NCBI GenBank assembly: GCA_029876055.1 | Contig: CM056875.1 | Coordinates: 248,001-312,000, forward strand | Source of the DNA: Madurella fahalii | Lineage: Eukaryota; Ascomycota; Sordariomycetes; Sordariales | Reading direction: 5' to 3' | DNA length: 64,000 nt | In this document: piece after piece, positions 42,848-54,014 of the stretch | How the letters are laid out: each line of letters begins with the position of its first letter | Position numbering within the stretch: the stretch's first letter is position 1 | The notes under the pieces: model-generated | Databases searched by the model: none | Seen by the model: only the letters and a program-made list of their open reading frames with translations | Told to the model about the DNA's origin: nothing | Translations under genes and position numbers: made by a program

Positions 42848-44511
42848 TTACAGCTCCTCCTTGAAGAAGATCTCCTGAGAGCCCTCTTGTGCTTTGTCAT
42901 CGTCACCCCCCTTCCCATTTCCATCTCCATCGTTAACCTTTTCGCCTTGAGGCAGACCATTTTCCTTCTTTTCCCCGCCTTCCTGGTCCTCCATATCGAT
43001 TTCAGTCACAACCTCGAACCCCTGTCCGGGAAGCCCAATCACCTCGACCCTGAAAACCGTGTCACCAGCAACCCGCTCCAACTTCTTCCGCATCTCCCCA
43101 AACTTCTTCGGGTCGATGTTCCGCTTGGCCAACTCGTCGTCACTGAGGTCGGGCACCACCTTGATCCCGTCTTTGCCACCAATGATCTCCACCACGGCGG
43201 GGTTGTCGGCGACATGCCTCGGCACCGCCAGCTTCTGGCCCGGCTTGCCGTCCTCGACAGAGCCGCCCATCACCTTATTGCCCCCAACGACCACCCCGCC
43301 AATGGTCATGCCAACGAACTGGTTTTTGGCGGCCTCCTTGACCTTGGCCTTTTGCGTGCCGGCGACGCCAAACAACTCCCCTGCTTCAACCCGCTTGTGG
43401 TAGCGCCAGGCGGATTCCTCCTCGTCATTGCTGATGATCTGGCGACACGTGATCGGGTGTGCCCGCGTCTCCTTGGGCGGCTGGAAGGCCACGTCGGCGC
43501 ACAGGCGAGGCGTGTTCACTACCATCAGGTACGTGCACGTAGTGACTTCCTTGATCCAGCCGATCCTGTCGGCGGCCGCGCCGGGCTTGCAGTGGTATTG
43601 AATTTCGATGGTGCGCGGGCGGCCTGTGAGGTCGCAGATGGTGCCGTCTTCGAGGCGTTGCATGAGGTACCGCTGGTCGCCCTTGACCTGGAGCTGCGCA
43701 TTCGGCGGCTCAATGCTCTTGGTGCCGCCGTCCTCGGCAGCAGCAGCGGCCGTGGTATCTTGGCCGTTCCACGATCCGTCCGCCCTGCCGAGGACATACT
43801 GCTGGCTGTTCCCGTCCCGGACCGGCGGGCCGCCCTTGTTACCGCTGGGGGCGGCGTGGAACTGCACGACGCCCTTGCCGTAGCAGAAGCTGTAGCTCCA
43901 CCAGCCCGACATGAAGTACAGGCAGTGCCCGTCGAGCCCGCTCATCAGCTCCCAGCCCTTGGCCGAGGCTCTGCTCAACTCGCGGGCCTCCTCCGCCTTG
44001 GCCAGTTCCGTGGCTGTCCGGTTCAGCACGGGCGGCGGGGCGAGGACGGGCACGGAGCACAAATATCGCCATGGCGCGCTGTTGATCAATTCATATGTTT
44101 CCGAGATTGGCGCATCGCCGTCGTCGTCGGTCTCGCCATTCTTGTCACTGCTTCCTGTCGGGAGGGGTGCCCTGGAGGTGGCGGGTTCGCGTACATTTCC
44201 GGTCAGGTCGGACTGCGAGGAGGGATCGGCCGAGTATGTTGGATCGCTGGCACGCGACGATTCAAGGAGGGCAAGGGCGTCGGTTTCCGATATAAATCCA
44301 TCCGAAAAGACGACCTCGAACTGTGAGCCGGCAAAAGTGTCAGTGGTACACACGTTTGTCTCAGCGCTGACAGCGACCGGCAGTGGGGAACCATTGGGAC
44401 GCAGCGACGCACCCGCGGATGGGCTAGAAGATCCTCGTGGATGCTGAAGCTGGGCTGGCGAGCCCGGCAAAGATGCACCGATGCCAGGAGAAGCAGATTG
44501 AGACGGCGCAT
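42848..44511 (-). CDS. YOS9: Yos9/OS-9-type ER lectin (ERAD)
   Basis: Exons 44511-44413 and 44320-42848 are joined across a 92-bp intron (GTGCGT donor, CACTGACAC branch), giving 523 residues. Exon 1 is a signal peptide (MRRLNLLLLASVHLCRA) followed by QPSFSIHEDLLAHPR. The splice leads into FEVVFSDGFISETDA, the characteristic Yos9 N-terminus. A mannose-6-phosphate-receptor-homology domain follows (about 155-320: CLYFMSGWWSYSFCYGKG, GTICDLTGRPRTIEIQYHC, CTYLMVV). The protein ends in KEEL, an HDEL-like ER-retention signal, after an acidic Gly/Asp/Lys-rich stretch. Yos9 reads trimmed N-glycans on misfolded glycoproteins and passes them to the Hrd1 ligase. Without the splice the open frame extends upstream to 44803 but lacks a signal peptide, so the spliced model is preferred. 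Confidence 0.92.
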
Positions 44512-47500
44512 TGTGCCACTGCTGGCATCTCGACTTGCGTGTTGGTATCGCCAAGTTTGGATCCAACTGGACACCTGTTGGCTGTCGCTGGCGATAAGGT
44601 GGCCTTATCGCGGGTGGCACATGTCGGATTATGTCATCAGCCGGTTCGGACTGGCTTGTGCGTTGTGACAACGGAATACCCCCGCGAACTGTTTCTGGCG
44701 CACAAGCAACCCGCAGAGAAATAACGTTACCAAGTCCTATGCTGTGATATGTTCCCCAAACACCACGGAACGGCGTATTAGTCACACAAGCCCATGGAAA
44801 CAATTATTTTGTTGGCTTGGCGGTCTTCACCAGACTAGGAGACGCAGGGAAATCTCGCGCCGAGACATCGGTTTAGCGGGCCAAGACGGCGCCGGCGCAG
44901 GTCGATAACCGGAGTGAAGCGGGCCCTGGCGGAAGCGCCTCCGGGCAGAGTTGGACCGACTGAGAGTCGGTCTCCGGTTCCTGCGACGGGACAGAATCAA
45001 GCCCCGGACTAATGCTTGCCCACCCCCTTTTGTCTCCACGTCCCCCGCTGCATCGAGACAAGGCCGGCTATGTCATGCAGCGAGGCAGACTCAAGCCGGG
45101 GATTTTCGTGCTGTCCGGGGTCGTGTGATCCATATGGACCAGCGAGAGGAATGCCCAAATGTGCAACTGGCGCCGTTTCTGCACGTAATCGAGAGGGTCA
45201 TGTCGGGCAGGAGATCACGCCGAGGTGAGAAGAAGCAAGGTGAACCTGGCGATGCCCCATTTGACGCAAAACGTGTCACTGCCGCAGCCAACGAACAACT
45301 CATCAATTGGTAGTCATGCACGGCTGCCGGACGCACGAGCCATCAGCGACAACACGGGGAATTGAGGCCCAAATCCCGAGAGTGCCGCCCGGCCGTCACG
45401 GTTGTGGCTGTGGGGGGAATTGCTGGCTGTCAGGAGACGACAAGATCCATTAGGTCGGGACTCTCCCGCGACGGACCCACCCGGGCAGCAGCTCGTGGCC
45501 AGTCGACGTTCCTGGCGGGTCCTCGCCTCACTTTTCCATCGTCTCCTCGCCCAATCAGGGCAGCTGTGACGACCTGCAGCGGGCGACCAAGGGATGGATG
45601 GATTCTATTCCAGACGCTGACAGCGAGGCGACGCATGCTCATCCAACAATTCTCTTTGCTGTCCCGGCCCTGCACGGAAGCTTCCTGTGGTCGCAGCGTC
45701 GAAGCTTCGGGCGAATAAACGATGGAGGAGTATCCATGGGGGCTTAGTGACCATTACCACCTAGGCTAGCGGTCAAGGGGGATGTCAATTGACAAAAGAG
45801 CCGGGAGGTCACACGTCATGGAGTTTTTTTGGAGTCAAACGCCGAGGGCATCGTTCAAGGTGCTGCCCAAGCTTCGTATCCGAATTGTGCTGGACGCACA
45901 AATGCCAGATGCAATTTGGACAAGATGCAAGTCAAAATTAGCATGGACAAACCATTATATGTACTGTACAGCTCTATTTTTTTTTTTTTTTTTTTTAATT
46001 TTTTGCAGAGCTAGCTGGAGGGGAGGTAAGTGGGAAAGGTGGGAGAGGTGGATAGGTGCGCTAATCGGAAGGGAGGAACAATTCCACTCTCAGTGGAGGT
46101 TCCATTGGCGTCAGCCCGCTTCCCCTCCCGTTGTGCACTGTGGTAGTCAGCTACCAGGCGGGCAAGTGCATTTCTACTCGGGCTGTCTGAAGTGACAGAA
46201 ATTGGCCTTTTCCATTTCTTGCACCGTCTGCAACCCACACGACTGACATCCCGTCCTCAAAGACACGCTAGCCAGCTCACCGGTTCTGGGGCCCCCCAAT
46301 ATCCACAGACAACTCATCGTTCACACCATGGACACTCCAGAGTTTGTCACTGCCGTCGACATCCCGCAGCAACGTTGGGTGAAACGCTCAGATGCTCACG
46401 CGGCCAGTCCGGGATTGCATGCCCACAAGCGCGGCGTCTTGACAGGCGACTGGTTGCAGTTGCGCATGGATGGATTTGCCGGGACCCTTCGCTGTTGCGG
46501 GCGAGGGATTATTCCGGCTGCTGCCCTGGTCGGTAGGCAGCATACCTAAGGTATGTCCAGTACTGTACTTCATGTACGAAGTAGTAGTAGTGAAGGAGGT
46601 AAGCATGCTTGGCCGGTCCACGGCGATGCAACTGCGATACTCGATAAGGAATTGGTGCCCGCCCACTGGGCGAGCGAAGCCACGGGCCGCCGAAAAATTG
46701 TCAGCCAATGGTCCCAGTGGTGCAACAAGGACAACTGCATCTCCTACGAAACCGGGCGCACACCTCAGCAATCAGTCCCAAAGGGCCCATGCCTACCTAC
46801 TGACCATCCCTCGACTCGCCAACTCGACATGGGCTTCTTGCATGCAGTCGAGTCGCATTGCCGTGCCGCCATCGGCAGGCAGGATATGATGCATGCTGCA
46901 CTGCCCGTCCATCAGCTCATGGGATGGACGTCGTGGCAGATCACATTGGGCGTTTCGTCGATGAGTTGATGGAGAGCCGAGAGGCGCCCGCTAATCGGGG
47001 AGAAGATCGCCTCTTCCAGCGCACATCGTTAGCGTGCGTCCAGTGTGCCACAGCAGCGTCGTTAGATTCGTCAGACTCGTCACGCAGCCCACTGGAGCCG
47101 ACTGGCATCCACTGGAGCCCGTTTCGAGCACCGAGACTGGCGCGCCGAGGCAATCTGGTGTCGGCGCGGCAGTGCCGTCGCATTCAATCAGAGCGTCCCA
47201 TTCCATCCTTGATCCACGGAACAAGTCCGTCGTCTTTACCTCTGGCCAGGCTCCCCAGGGCCCCAGGGCCCCAGGCAGTCGCGTTGGATGGGTTGGCGGG
47301 GTGGATTGGGGTGGATTGGGGCGGGTTGAGGTGGGTTGAGGTGGACTGTGTGCCTGGCGTCACCGGTGGGTGCCACTCTGGGACATGCATCCAGACCCAT
47401 GCTTCCCCAACTTCCCATCCCCCATCTCATCCCACCATTCTGATCCGGCATGCAGCTTGCATATCGACCTGAGCCCTCTCGACTGCTTGCTGTGCCATCT

Positions 47501-47850
47501 CCCGTCCCCCAAGACATCCCGCTCCCAATCGACAGCGCTAGCTTTACCGGGTACCTCTGACATACCAGAGCCTCGTGGGCAGTGACTGGATAAATATCAT
47601 TTGCTCGCCGTCAGCCTGCCAATCCATTTCCTCTCCGCTCCGCTGACTTTTCCGTTGTGCTTCGTTTGCTCTGCTTGCCTCCCCTTCTTTGGCTCATACA
47701 AGGCTCTCGTCGACGGGGTGTCCGACGCTGAAGGGAGCCCCAAGCATCCTGCCGCCGGCCTGCTCCCTCTAAAAGCTGACGAGGCTGCGGATCCCGCCGT
47801 CACCCAAGCCTCTGTGCTTTTGAGGCGAACACGCCTCCGTCGTCATCACA
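44512..47850. other. Long intergenic/leader region upstream of the C2H2 factor
   Basis: This stretch of over 3 kb contains a 20-base poly-T (45977-45996), a TACCTAAGGTATG motif near 46545 and a G-rich minisatellite (47291-47350). Many short frames exist but none shows a domain. Its size and compositional structure suggest a long regulatory 5' region or untranslated leader for the downstream transcription factor. Confidence 0.45.
47291..47350 (+). repeat. G-rich 10-bp minisatellite
   Basis: About six copies of a GTGGATTGGG-like decamer lie in tandem. Several runs of three or four G on one strand could form a G-quadruplex. The repeat ends about 500 bp before the C2H2-factor ATG. Confidence 0.8.
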
Positions 47851-50156
47851 ATGAGTCAGCACGAGGTTGAGATGCTCAGGGCCATGATACGGCAAAAAAA
47901 ACAAGAGACACTCGAATTAGTCGACATGCTGAACAAAGCACAGTCGTCTACCTCGACCACGGTTCCCGAGCTCGGGACCGCGCTTGGCAACCGCCAAGCA
48001 GCAACAGCATCATCATTATCTTCACGTCCCTCCTTTAGTGACAATGGACGGCCAAATAACAGCACAATACCACACCGTGCCACGGCCGCCATTGACCTCC
48101 CAGCCAAGCAGGTCCAGCAGGTAAGCGCTTCCCAACCCTGAGCGGCCGCAGGACTCGGTCCCGCTCATGCTCACACGACCTGCAGGACCACAGCCGGCCC
48201 ATGAAGCGCTCAAAGACCACCCATGCGGCAGGTCCCTCGGCGGCGGCGTCCATGATGCGATCGCGATCAAGCATCTCCGGCATGGCAACCAACCCAAACC
48301 CGTTCGTCGCCAAGGGACCAAACCCTATCACACCTCCATGCCCTCCACTTACACGGAACAGCAGCCTTCCAGCGGCCATCCCGGGGGGCCTGGGTCACTA
48401 TCTCAGTCAGAGCCAGTTCCAACAGCCCATGAATGTCTTTATTCCGACCAACACCTTCCTACCGGAGCAACCGCAACACGGCGAAGTCGGCCGAGAGATG
48501 GACCCTGCTGAATTCCTCTCGATGCGCTACGAGGATGACTTCACGACTGCTTCTCCCATCAGCATCCCTTCCGCACACCTGCTCTCACCGCTCAAAGCAG
48601 AGCCGTACCCTAGCTCAAGCCTTCCGTCCACCTGCGGATCCATGACCTCGGGGCCAACCCTGGAGACAGCCATGTCGAGATGCAACAGCACGCTGAACGA
48701 CAACGCCTCCATATCGGGCCAGTTCAACGAGATGGTCCGGATACAGTCACACCAGTCGGCACGCAGCCATACCCGTCAAGACAGTTGCAGCACCTATAAC
48801 CAGAGCGCCAACTACCCGCCTTTACTCGGGAAACGTTCTTCGGCAGGTGCGGATCTCATCGCGACGCAGTCCCATTACACCTATGCGGCCTCGGCGCCAG
48901 TCGACTCGATGCTATCACAACACCAACACGCGATGAAGGCGTCCCTATCTCAATCTAGCGACCGATCAACCTCTTCGGCGGAGCTGTCTCCTGATCACGA
49001 TTTCGGTGCGCATTCCCTAGCCCAGCACCTCACTATGGACCGGTCCGTCTCCAAGGACAGCATCAAGTCCAATTCGTCCTTGAAGCACCGCGCCAAAGAA
49101 GCGCTTGCCCGGCAGAACAACGCGGCCAAGTCGCGCCACCTCCAGCCGAAGCCGGTCGCCGACACCATCAAGCCGAGCCCTACCGAGCCGGCCAGCAGCA
49201 AGGGAAAGGACGGAAAGGCGGTCATCGCAAAGGCCAAGTACGAACGCCCCAAGCACCCAAAAGTCATGTGCCACCAGTGCAACGAGAACCCCGAGGGCTT
49301 CAGAGGTGAGCATGAGCTGCGCCGGCACACCGAGGCCAAGCACAAGAGCTTGGTCCGGAAGTGGATATGCCGCGATCCGGATCTTTACGGGATTCCTCAT
49401 TCCGAGACGGCCGTCAAGCCGCTCAAGGACTGCAAGCAGTGTTCGCAGAATAAGCCGTACGGCGCCTATTACAACGCCGCCGCCCACTTGAGGCGCACTC
49501 ACTTCAAGGTCAAGCCCCGCAAGGGGGCTTCGGGCCCCAAGGGCGCCGCCGGCACCAAGGCGGATGAGGAAAAGGAGAAGCGGGGAGGGAAAGGAGGTGG
49601 TGACTGGCCGTCCATGAGTGAGCTAAAGCTGTGGATGGTCGAAGTCACGGTGTCCATGGACCAAGCCGGCGCTTTGGCCCCCGACGGGAACGAGTCGATC
49701 GGGGCGGTCGAGCCCGAAGACTTTGAGAACGAGTTAGCCGACTCTTACGGCTCCCGATCCGGTCTTCCTGTCGCCCTGGACACAGACGACTTCGGCATGG
49801 CGGCCTTTGCAGGCGTCGGAGGAAGCTTCAGTCACGATCTTGACGTCTCCCATCCTTCCTTCCAAAATCTACAAGGGGAGATCGAGCCAGCGCTTTCAGA
49901 CATGTACACGCCGAATCCCCCTCTCTTCGCGGCGTCGTCGGCGCAAGACTTTCCCATTTCAGCTTCCGGATTTGACATGTCGTCATCGGTGATGAGCATT
50001 GACAATTACACCTCGCCCGTCTCATCCACCGCTACCATCACGCAAGCCGGCGTCGCCGCCTACACCGACCACATGCAGTCTCAGCCCATGCAGGTTTCTC
50101 CCGATGATCTAGCTGACTTGCCGTTCGAGCTCACCTTTACCGCGGCGGGCCAGTAG
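47851..50156 (+). CDS. C2H2 zinc-finger transcription factor
   Basis: Exons 47851-48120 and 48186-50156 are joined across a 65-bp intron (GTAAGC...CTGCAG), giving 746 residues. The N-terminus has a short coiled segment (EMLRAMIRQKKQETLELVDML). A long Ser/Gln/Pro-rich low-complexity region follows, as in fungal regulators. Two zinc fingers lie in the middle: CHQCNENPEGFRGEHELRRH...H (about 451-476) and CKQCSQNKPYGAYYNAAAHLRRTH (about 505-529), separated by WICRDPD and a basic linker. A basic Lys-rich stretch follows (VKPRKG), a probable nuclear localisation signal, then an acidic C-terminus that may activate transcription. This spaced-finger arrangement is common in Pezizomycotina proteins of unassigned role. 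Target genes are unknown; no evidence ties it to the siderophore block. Confidence 0.9.
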
Positions 50157-51380
50157 CGTCATCTTGCCTCTAGCCGAGGCAGCCGTCTCGTCTTCCGTCC
50201 CATGTTCCCTTCATACGAACAGGAGAAAACGAGGGCGAAAAAAAAAGAAAGAAAAAGAAAAAAAAAAAAGCCGAAGACACGTTTCTCATTCCACATGGAA
50301 GAGTCGACATTGTTTGCTTCTGCTTTACTCTTATCTTTTTTCATGATGTTTTACGAGATTTTTTTTTTTCCGTTCTTCGTTTTTCTCATCCTCCTGTTTT
50401 GTTTTCCTTCTGCTTCAAGATGTTTCCTCTTGTCAGATCAGATGGCATCATAGACGCCGTCTGCCCCAAGTTACTGTCTGTCGCTCGTTTCTTTGTTCGG
50501 TCGGTGGGGATACGTTGCTCTGCTCCGGCTATGCTCAGCTGAGCCGCTACAGCTCGACACGCCCGTGCCATACACAACGTTGGGAGTTCTTCTAATAAGG
50601 CTCGATCCCTGACGCAATTGGGATACACCAGGAGGATGGGTGGCGACCTAGCCGCTGGGACGATTTCTGTTTCGCTTCACTGTACATGTGTGCGCTTATG
50701 ACTTTGGTATTCATTTTTCCTTTTTTTTTTTTTTTTCCTTTTCTTTTCTCTTCAGCAAGGCGCCGGGCGTAGCAAAACCGATGGTATGTTGTGGCTAGAT
50801 TTGGCCATCTCGGAACACCTCAGTCCATTGAGCGAGTGTTCATGGAAGGTGTTCTAGCGGACGCTATAATGGTTCGTCTAGAGATACGACGGGTTTGACG
50901 ATTAAACGACTTATGAGACGATATTTTCTTTGGTTTCGAGAACAAGAGGCGGCATGGGTACATATTCACTGGCTGGATCAGATCGTACTTAATGCCATAT
51001 ATAAAGGGAAGGGTCTGTAACGCATATATAGAACTAGCCGCTCGGTAGGCAATGTGTATATTGGACAATAAAGCGTATGCCAACGATTTGTTTCTCCGGG
51101 TTTGGGCATTTTGAGAACCAGGTTCGCCCGGCCGGCGAAGCTCTGTCAAGCTGATTGCCCTATCAATCACCGTTGATGACGGCAAAGGCAAGGCCTACCA
51201 CATGATCAGATACCCAGGAGCCGCCTGGGGATCCCCCAATGCCCACTACGTACGTACTGTACATTGGCCATTGATAAGAGAGCGCCTTTCTGGACTGTTG
51301 GAACTGAGTGTCTTGAGTGGGGTCGTCTGAGTAAGTAATCGTTAGACGGAGCATTTAGTTCCACATGTTTCTCTGCATTC

Positions 51381-51443
51381 TGTTGCTCGCTCTATTCAAG
51401 AACTTCCCTTGCTTGCAAGATGCCCTCCCTCTGATTAGATGGA
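51381..51443 (+). mobile_element. Decayed fragment of the same LTR family
   Basis: Read against 15015-15078 of solo LTR copy B, this segment matches at most positions, including GTTGC, CCTTGC-TGCAA and CCCTCTGATTAGA (from CCCTCTGATCAGA). It is an older partial copy; both LTR ends are missing. Confidence 0.55.
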
Positions 51444-51552
51444 CTTCAGGGTACGACGACAAAAAGGACATAAGACGCCGTTTGCAAGATCGAGTGGATA
51501 ATCCGAAAGCTGTCACTAGGGCATCCCACTCTCCCGCTGAGCGTTCTGCTGG

Positions 51553-51616
51553 ATGGGTGTCCTCCAGGTTGGGTGTCCTCCAGGTTGGGTGTCCTCCAGG
51601 TTGGGTGTCCTCCAGG
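51553..51616 (+). repeat. 16-bp tandem repeat (TTGGGTGTCCTCCAGG) x4
   Basis: Four head-to-tail units; the last three are identical and the first differs by one base. The repeat is not in a recognised gene. Confidence 0.92.
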
Positions 51617-52028
51617 TGGCGCCTGCAAATCCAGGCTGCAAACGAGGCAAACACGCACTCGCAGCCGAGAACATAAGGTATTTGCATGTTCTCCAGTGAT
51701 TCTCCTCGATATGCTCAACCCATTCATACCGCCGTGAAAGATCCTCGCGCAGCAAAATTCTTTTTGAGATACATGTACGGCTGGAGATCGCCGTAAACAT
51801 ATTTTGTTGAAACAGAGCATTAGTTGCCTCCAGCAACGGCAAAATGAACCAGCAAATGTGCACCTGGCTTTTTTCTTTTTTTTTTTTTTTTTTCACCCCG
51901 CCCTGTCTCTCATGGCAATCATCATGTAATTAACAGAAGCAGCACTAAAACACGCTCTTGTGAGCATTGCCGGGCAACGGAAAACGGTGAGTTCATACGG
52001 GTTGGAAACGGGACGCGACATATGAAGT

Positions 52029-52520
52029 TTACGAGATTCCGAGGTCTGGGTCATCATCTGCAAAGCTTGGAAGAGAGGCTGCGTCGATCCGGTCCGAGTC
52101 ACTGTCGTCTCGCAGCTCACTGGGGCTTTGGTGATGCAAGTGTATCAAGAACTGTGGCAACATCTCCGCCTGGAACTGCTTCAGCTTCAGATTGATCGAT
52201 ACCGTGCAAGATCTTTTCGTGATGAGACTGTCGGTATCTAAGGTACTGCCGCCTCCCGGATATCGCCTTTCCGAATTGCTCCGCAAGCCACGTTTTAATA
52301 CTGCCGAATTTCAACGAACATGCTGGGTACGTATCTAAGGGCTGGAAATGTGACACGTCAGCCGACCTCGCCTCCCCATATCTGTCATGGGTACTGGATT
52401 TCGAATCTTCACACTGAGGCGGATAAGGCAGTTGATGACATCGGCGGTGTCTGCGGCGATTTGGCCGAACTCCGTGCCAGGTTCCTAGTTCGTCAAAGTT
52501 TTTTCTTCGTGTTCACATGA
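52029..52520 (-). pseudogene. Second acuF-like zinc-finger family remnant
   Basis: The minus strand reads IAADTADVINCLIRLSVKIRNP, then after a frame change HFQPLDTYPACSLKFGSIKTWLAEQFGKAISGRRQYLRYRQSHHEKI. These are the two consecutive landmark blocks of the same family as 13341-14123. A stop (TAG) and a frame change separate the blocks, and neither the zinc finger nor the N-terminus is found in a continuous frame. Older coding traces may extend to about 53300. This is a second independent, decayed family member in the window. Confidence 0.72.
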
Positions 52521-54014
52521 ATCCTAGGGGATTTCAGTCCCTTTGGCAATGTCCGAGGTGTCTTGGAATAAGTGGGGGAGGCCATTGAGCAATTTTGATG
52601 GCCTGTGTCTTGATGTCAAGCGTCTCGATATCGGCAGTCCAACGAGCTCGTACCGGTCCTATGTGCTCCGATGTTCCCGGATCGCAATTTAAACCGTGAC
52701 TGTTCATCTCACACCCCTGGGTCCGGAAAGTTGGGCTCACTGGCTTCCGGAGATTCGGGAGGTGTCGGAAATCATACTTCTGATATCCAGCTATCTCGGT
52801 GTGTACATTTTCAAATACCCACCAGCTTATCGTGCGGAGGCGGCCATATTGGAGTTCTTGCAGAGGAGTATTATCAGTAGTTCGCTCCTTTATGGATGGT
52901 AACATAAGCCTGGATATAAAAATCAGCCCGAAACTACTCAACCTTGGTCATGTAATTGCGAAGCTGACGCTGGAATCGTTCTTGTTCTCGTTGTCTTGGT
53001 CTCTTTCGAATAGTATATGGTCGAGGGCCCTATGTTGCTCTCGGTGGATGATCAAGCCCTTGGCGATCATCGGTGATAGCGAGCCCGAGAATAGCCTTTG
53101 CCGGGTGTATAATATCATCCTTCTTGTTCTTTCTTTATGGGACGTGAGCCGTTTTGACACTGACTCTCTAAAAAGAGTTTCAAACCGGTCTTCCTCCACA
53201 GCCGAGGATCGAATCGGAGGATCAAACGGTCCAACGGACCTCCCGGGTAATTAGAAAGCGCCGTGGCTAACGTTGACGATGACCAATATACGGCAGGTTG
53301 CGGCCCAGGTACTGGCAAAGAAACCACGTGTAGCCGTCCGTCCAGTGCTAAGATACCAACTAGCAGAACCCTCACTCAACGGCGTCTGGGGACATTCAGC
53401 GGAACTGCATCCGGGTAACCCGTACCCAAGGAACCCGCATCCAAGGAACCCATACCCAGGAGCCTAGCATCCAGGGAACCCCTACCCGTAGAGACCGTGT
53501 TCAAGAGAACCACACCCAAAGGAACTGCATCACCCACTTGGCCACTCCTAGTTTGGGACACTTAGCGGGGACATAACTTTGGCGGTCGCCGTCTTTTGAT
53601 AGCGCAGACTTTTGTTCTACCTAACATGCTTCGCAGTTATCGAGCGGAGGGTTGTGTTATTTGCGTTTTAAAGGGCAGTAGAAGATCTGCGTCGCCAGCT
53701 CTGAATGGCAGGCCGCAGCCCCTCGACTATTGGTCGCCAAGCGAGCAATGCGGTTCATCTGCGTGTCCCTTCGGCCCAATGTCGTGCCCAATGCTTTGAA
53801 ACTTACGGATTACCGACCCAATACCTCGAGTGCTTCTTCCACCTACCTCTAACTACCATTACGGAACCACGCAATCCGAATGTGGTATATCACAAGAAAG
53901 TAACATCCCCAAACCTGTTGATCGCAGCCCTGCAATCTATGTCCCGCTCCGTCCTCCCCTACTCAATCCCCCCACTTGAATCCCCCCGATTCGTATTGTC
54001 CCCAAGACCCCGCA
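52521..54014. other. Intergenic with 15-bp minisatellite
   Basis: A tandem array lies at 53416-53490. The remainder probably includes degraded sequence of the zinc-finger pseudogene and the promoter of the HET-ankyrin-WD40 gene. No intact gene was seen. Confidence 0.45.
53416..53490 (+). repeat. 15-bp tandem repeat (GAACCCGYAYCCAAG-like) x5
   Basis: Five degenerate head-to-tail units sharing a CC-rich core, alternating GTACCC and GCATCC forms. It is upstream of the HET-ankyrin-WD40 gene and not within it. Confidence 0.85.

Larger units (their letters stand above)
50157..52028. other. Intergenic with homopolymers, minisatellite and LTR fragment
   Basis: Purine tract at 50239-50271, T-runs at 50721-50736 and near 51880-51894, a decayed LTR fragment (51381-51443) and a 16-bp minisatellite (51553-51616). 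No gene was recognised. Confidence 0.5.

Noticed and set aside
44512..44803. Extending the Yos9 open frame upstream to 44803
   Set aside because: The upstream part lacks family features and a signal peptide. A 92-bp intron and an ATG at 44511 give a proper secretory N-terminus instead.
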